Part shown: positions 61,862-64,000 of the stretch, piece by piece
How positions within the stretch are numbered: the stretch's first letter is position 1
How the letters are laid out: each line of letters begins with the position of its first letter
Assembly (NCBI GenBank): GCA_038148375.1
Contig: JAYQVH010000001.1
Span: 248,001-312,000 of the forward strand
Reading direction: 5' to 3'
Source: CAWUEX02 sp038148375
GTDB taxonomy: Bacteria; Pseudomonadota; Alphaproteobacteria; Rhodospirillales; Rhodospirillaceae
Length of the DNA stretch: 64,000 nt
The notes under the pieces: model-generated
What the model was told of the DNA's origin: nothing
Database searches by the model: none
The model's input: the letters and a program-made list of their open reading frames with translations, nothing else
Translations under genes and position numbers: made by a program

Positions 61862-62537
61862 GCCGCGCACCGAAAATAGCGGTTCCGAGACGCACATGAG
61901 TCGCGCCGAGTTCAACGGCGATCTCGAAGTCGGCCGACATGCCCATGCTGAGACCTGCGACGCTGTTTCTTTTGGCAATCTCGCGCAGGAAGGCAAAGTG
62001 CAGAGACGGCTCCTCGTCCTGCGGCGGAATACACATCAGGCCGCGAACGTCCAGTTGATAGGTGTCTCGGCACGACGCGATAAACGTGTCGGCGTCGGCC
62101 GGGAGAATGCCCGCCTTTTGCGGTTCCTCGCCGGTGTTGACCTGAATGAACACAGGGACGCGGCGATCCTGTTTGTCCATTTCATCGGCAAGCTTGGCCG
62201 CAAGCTTCGGCCGATCGAGCGTCTCGATGGCATCGAACAGCGCCACCGCGCCCGGCACCTTGTTGGTTTGCAGCGGGCCGATGAGATGCAGCGCCGCGTC
62301 AGGATAGGTCTGTTTCAGCCCAGGCCATTTGTCCGCAGCCTCTTGGACGCGGTTTTCACCAAACAGACGGTGTCCGGCTTTGAGGGCAGCGTCGACCGCT
62401 GGGACGGGATGAACTTTGGAGACGGCGACGAGATGGACATCCTTAGGGTCTCGTCCCGCCGCGCGGGCGGCCTTGGCGATCCGGCCGGTAATCTCTTCGA
62501 GTGATTCGGCAATGCGCGCCGCTGCGTCGCTGCTCAT
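61848..62537 (-). CDS. yggS: Pyridoxal phosphate homeostasis protein
   Basis: A 229-residue PLP-binding TIM barrel; PLP lysine in LVAVSKVHP, and typical HLIGPLQTNK and GLSMGMSADFEIA blocks. ATG 62537 is chosen; the frame upstream to 62639 overlaps the divergent thiE-like gene. Confidence 0.94.
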   Translation of the reverse strand: MSSDAAARIAESLEEITGRIAKAARAAGRDPKDVHLVAVSKVHPVPAVDAALKAGHRLFGENRVQEAADKWPGLKQTYPDAALHLIGPLQTNKVPGAVALFDAIETLDRPKLAAKLADEMDKQDRRVPVFIQVNTGEEPQKAGILPADADTFIASCRDTYQLDVRGLMCIPPQDEEPSLHFAFLREIAKRNSVAGLSMGMSADFEIAVELGATHVRLGTAIFGARPRSL

Positions 62538-62590
62538 TTCAGTCTTGCCGGAGACAGACACGGATCGTGATCCTCGCGTAAGATACCGAC

Positions 62591-63184
62591 ATGACACCAA
62601 GCATGTTTTCGACACCACGGGCAAGGCTCGGGCTTCCACAGGTGATGGTTATGACCGACAGCGTGCGGCTCGCCGATCCGCTGGATGCGGTTGAGCGCAT
62701 ACCACCGGGATGGGGGCTGGTCTTGCGGCACTACGATGCGCCGGACCGCGCCAGCCTTGCCGCGGCCACGGTTCAAGCCGGTCATGCCCGCGGCATTGTC
62801 GTGCTCATCGGCGCCGACCCCGATCTCGCACGGCGAACCGGGGCCGACGGCGTACACATTCCGGAAGGCTTGGCGGCGAGCGGACGGATTCTGATCAACG
62901 ACCTCCGGCATCTGGCGCTGGTCAGTGCGGCCGCACATGGCGCCGCGGGGCTCAGGACGGCCGCGCGACTGGGTGCCGACATCGTGATGCTGTCGCCCGT
63001 TCATGCGACAAAAAGTCATCCGACGGCGACGCCTCTCGGACGCATGCGATTTGCCGCACTGGCACAGTCAAGTGCGGCGCCGGTGATTGCCTTGGGCGGC
63101 ATTAATTTGGCCGATCACGAAACGCTCAGAGCGCTTGGCGCTCATGGCCTGGCGGGAATCGGTTTTCTGGAGGCTCTAGAGTAG
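62591..63184 (+). CDS. thiE: Thiamine phosphate synthase/TenI-like protein
   Basis: A 197-residue TIM-barrel protein with GADGVHIPE, LSPVHATKSHP and ALGGIN blocks of the ThiE/TenI family. ThiE and TenI cannot be separated firmly from sequence. 53 bases from the divergent yggS start. Confidence 0.78.
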   Translation: MTPSMFSTPRARLGLPQVMVMTDSVRLADPLDAVERIPPGWGLVLRHYDAPDRASLAAATVQAGHARGIVVLIGADPDLARRTGADGVHIPEGLAASGRILINDLRHLALVSAAAHGAAGLRTAARLGADIVMLSPVHATKSHPTATPLGRMRFAALAQSSAAPVIALGGINLADHETLRALGAHGLAGIGFLEALE

Positions 63185-63192
63185 CGCTGTGC

Positions 63193-63969
63193 TTAGAAGC
63201 GCAGGCGGACGCCAACGCGGGCCCCCGTGCCCGGAGGTTCAACCGTGGGCACGAGTTTCTGGCGGTCGACATAAAACGCGTTTGCATCGAGAAGAATGGA
63301 CGGAGTCAACTGGACCAGACCGCCGAGCATCCATTGCTTACCGTCGAGTTCGATCAGACCGGTTTGAGTGAAGTCGGATTCTGCGTAAGTGAGACGCACA
63401 TCAAACGCATCCGTCCCGTAGCCGAAGCCGGCCTGCCAGGCGCGGCGGCTGTCGATCAGGCCATCGGAATCCGCACTTTGCACAGCGCCTCGCAAATAGA
63501 AGCCTCCGTAACCGACGGAGGCCCCAACCGTGCGCGACGTGCTCGGCTCCATGGCAAACGCGCTCGGCTGGTCGGTGACTTCCCCGAACACGCCGACCTG
63601 TCCGCCAAAGAGTTTGGTGGCGTACTGACCTTGGACGTCTCCCGACGGCGCACGCGGTGTCAGCGATGCCGCGCCAAACGTGTCGGGCGCCGTAACACTG
63701 AAAGTGCCGAACGCCGGCAATGAATATCCGATAGTGAGATCTGTGGGAGATAGAAGTGTCGGGTCCGAGACGAATGAGACCGGCACATCTAAGACCAGGT
63801 CCTCTTTCTTCTCCGTCTCTTCCTGGATGCCGATTCCCGCGTTGAGCTTTGCCCAGGCGCCGCCGGCCGCCAGCTCCGACGCGCCAGCGGACGGCACGGC
63901 AAGACCGAAACCGAGGACACATGTCCCCAGAACGGCGAAACCTGCAAATCCTGAAAGCCGCAAAGCCAT
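63193..63969 (-). CDS. Outer-membrane beta-barrel (porin-like) protein
   Basis: A 258-residue exported protein with signal peptide (cleavage near SAGA-SE, residue 32), alternating amphipathic strands rich in Gly, Tyr and Phe, and C-terminal ...VGVRLRF ending in Phe, as outer-membrane barrels do. Small for a full porin (about 10-12 strands). No specific family named. Upstream bases to the window end hold an AT-rich GTTAACG. Confidence 0.72.
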   Translation of the reverse strand: MALRLSGFAGFAVLGTCVLGFGLAVPSAGASELAAGGAWAKLNAGIGIQEETEKKEDLVLDVPVSFVSDPTLLSPTDLTIGYSLPAFGTFSVTAPDTFGAASLTPRAPSGDVQGQYATKLFGGQVGVFGEVTDQPSAFAMEPSTSRTVGASVGYGGFYLRGAVQSADSDGLIDSRRAWQAGFGYGTDAFDVRLTYAESDFTQTGLIELDGKQWMLGGLVQLTPSILLDANAFYVDRQKLVPTVEPPGTGARVGVRLRF

Positions 63970-64000
63970 GAGTTGGTTTTACCTGCGAACCGTTAACGTT

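Overview
The window is a gene-dense chromosomal segment of a Gram-negative alphaproteobacterium. Evidence for the class: the order lnt - HTH regulator - metK - trmB - rimP - nusA - ylxR - infB - rbfA - truB - rpsO - pnp, the hisB-hisH-hisA-hisF-hisE-HIT operon, a MucR/Ros regulator, ornithine-lipid genes olsB-olsA, a Mic60/mitofilin protein beside hemY, and MmcB. Base composition looks GC-rich, with C/G-biased third positions. I cannot place it below class; a Rhodospirillales-like lineage is a guess. No rRNA, tRNA, CRISPR array, transposase or prophage was seen. No gene-free gap exceeds about 300 bases; the longer ones (14423-14699, 26241-26479, 37211-37475, 57329-57583) hold hairpins or AT-rich promoter-like sequence.

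Layout. 1-7 kb: HemD joined in frame to a mitofilin-like protein, hemY, a D-Ala-D-Ala dipeptidase, tsaB-rimI, mucR, fur. 6.4-14.5 kb: olsB-olsA, miaB-phoH-ybeY-corC-lnt and an XRE regulator, mostly with overlapping start/stop codons. 14.7-16.9 kb: a TonB-dependent receptor gene lying between two intrinsic terminators and carrying an in-frame TAA. 17-28.6 kb: metK-trmB, then the translation/RNA block rimP to pnp. 28.6-37.2 kb: mixed accessory genes (GDPD, a nitronate-monooxygenase-like enzyme with a Cys cluster, a secreted glycosidase-like protein, a broken GNAT, panD, mmcB, an I78-type inhibitor lipoprotein, hldE, UDP-xylose synthase). 37.4-40.9 kb: a tandem pair of degenerate EAL-like proteins and a SYLF protein. 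40.9-47 kb: the envelope cluster lpoA-like / rsmI / yraN / BON lipoprotein / SirB1-like / gshB / mscS. 47-53.8 kb: alpha-E and circularly permuted ATP-grasp pair, a deleted comM, VOC and FAD monooxygenase genes, another broken GNAT. 53.8-57.3 kb: HIT and his operon. 57.5-64 kb: second XRE paralogue, OmpR-type regulator, ribA, a frameshifted gene behind a sigma-54-like promoter, an L,D-transpeptidase-like protein, yggS, a ThiE/TenI protein and an outer-membrane barrel.

Functional themes are haem and envelope biogenesis, tRNA modification and ribosome maturation, lipopolysaccharide/surface sugar precursors, and histidine, riboflavin, thiamine, pantothenate and glutathione synthesis.

The most unusual content is (i) the tandem EAL-fold proteins that share non-canonical signatures where catalytic residues should be, (ii) the HemD-(PE)n-mitofilin continuous frame with a strong internal ribosome binding site, (iii) a set of five genes each broken by one simple lesion (three in-frame TAA codons, one 1-nt frameshift, one internal deletion of roughly 60 codons), and (iv) a probable AUC start codon on the ATP-grasp gene. 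The five lesions could be real pseudogenes or sequence errors; reads or close relatives are needed to tell.
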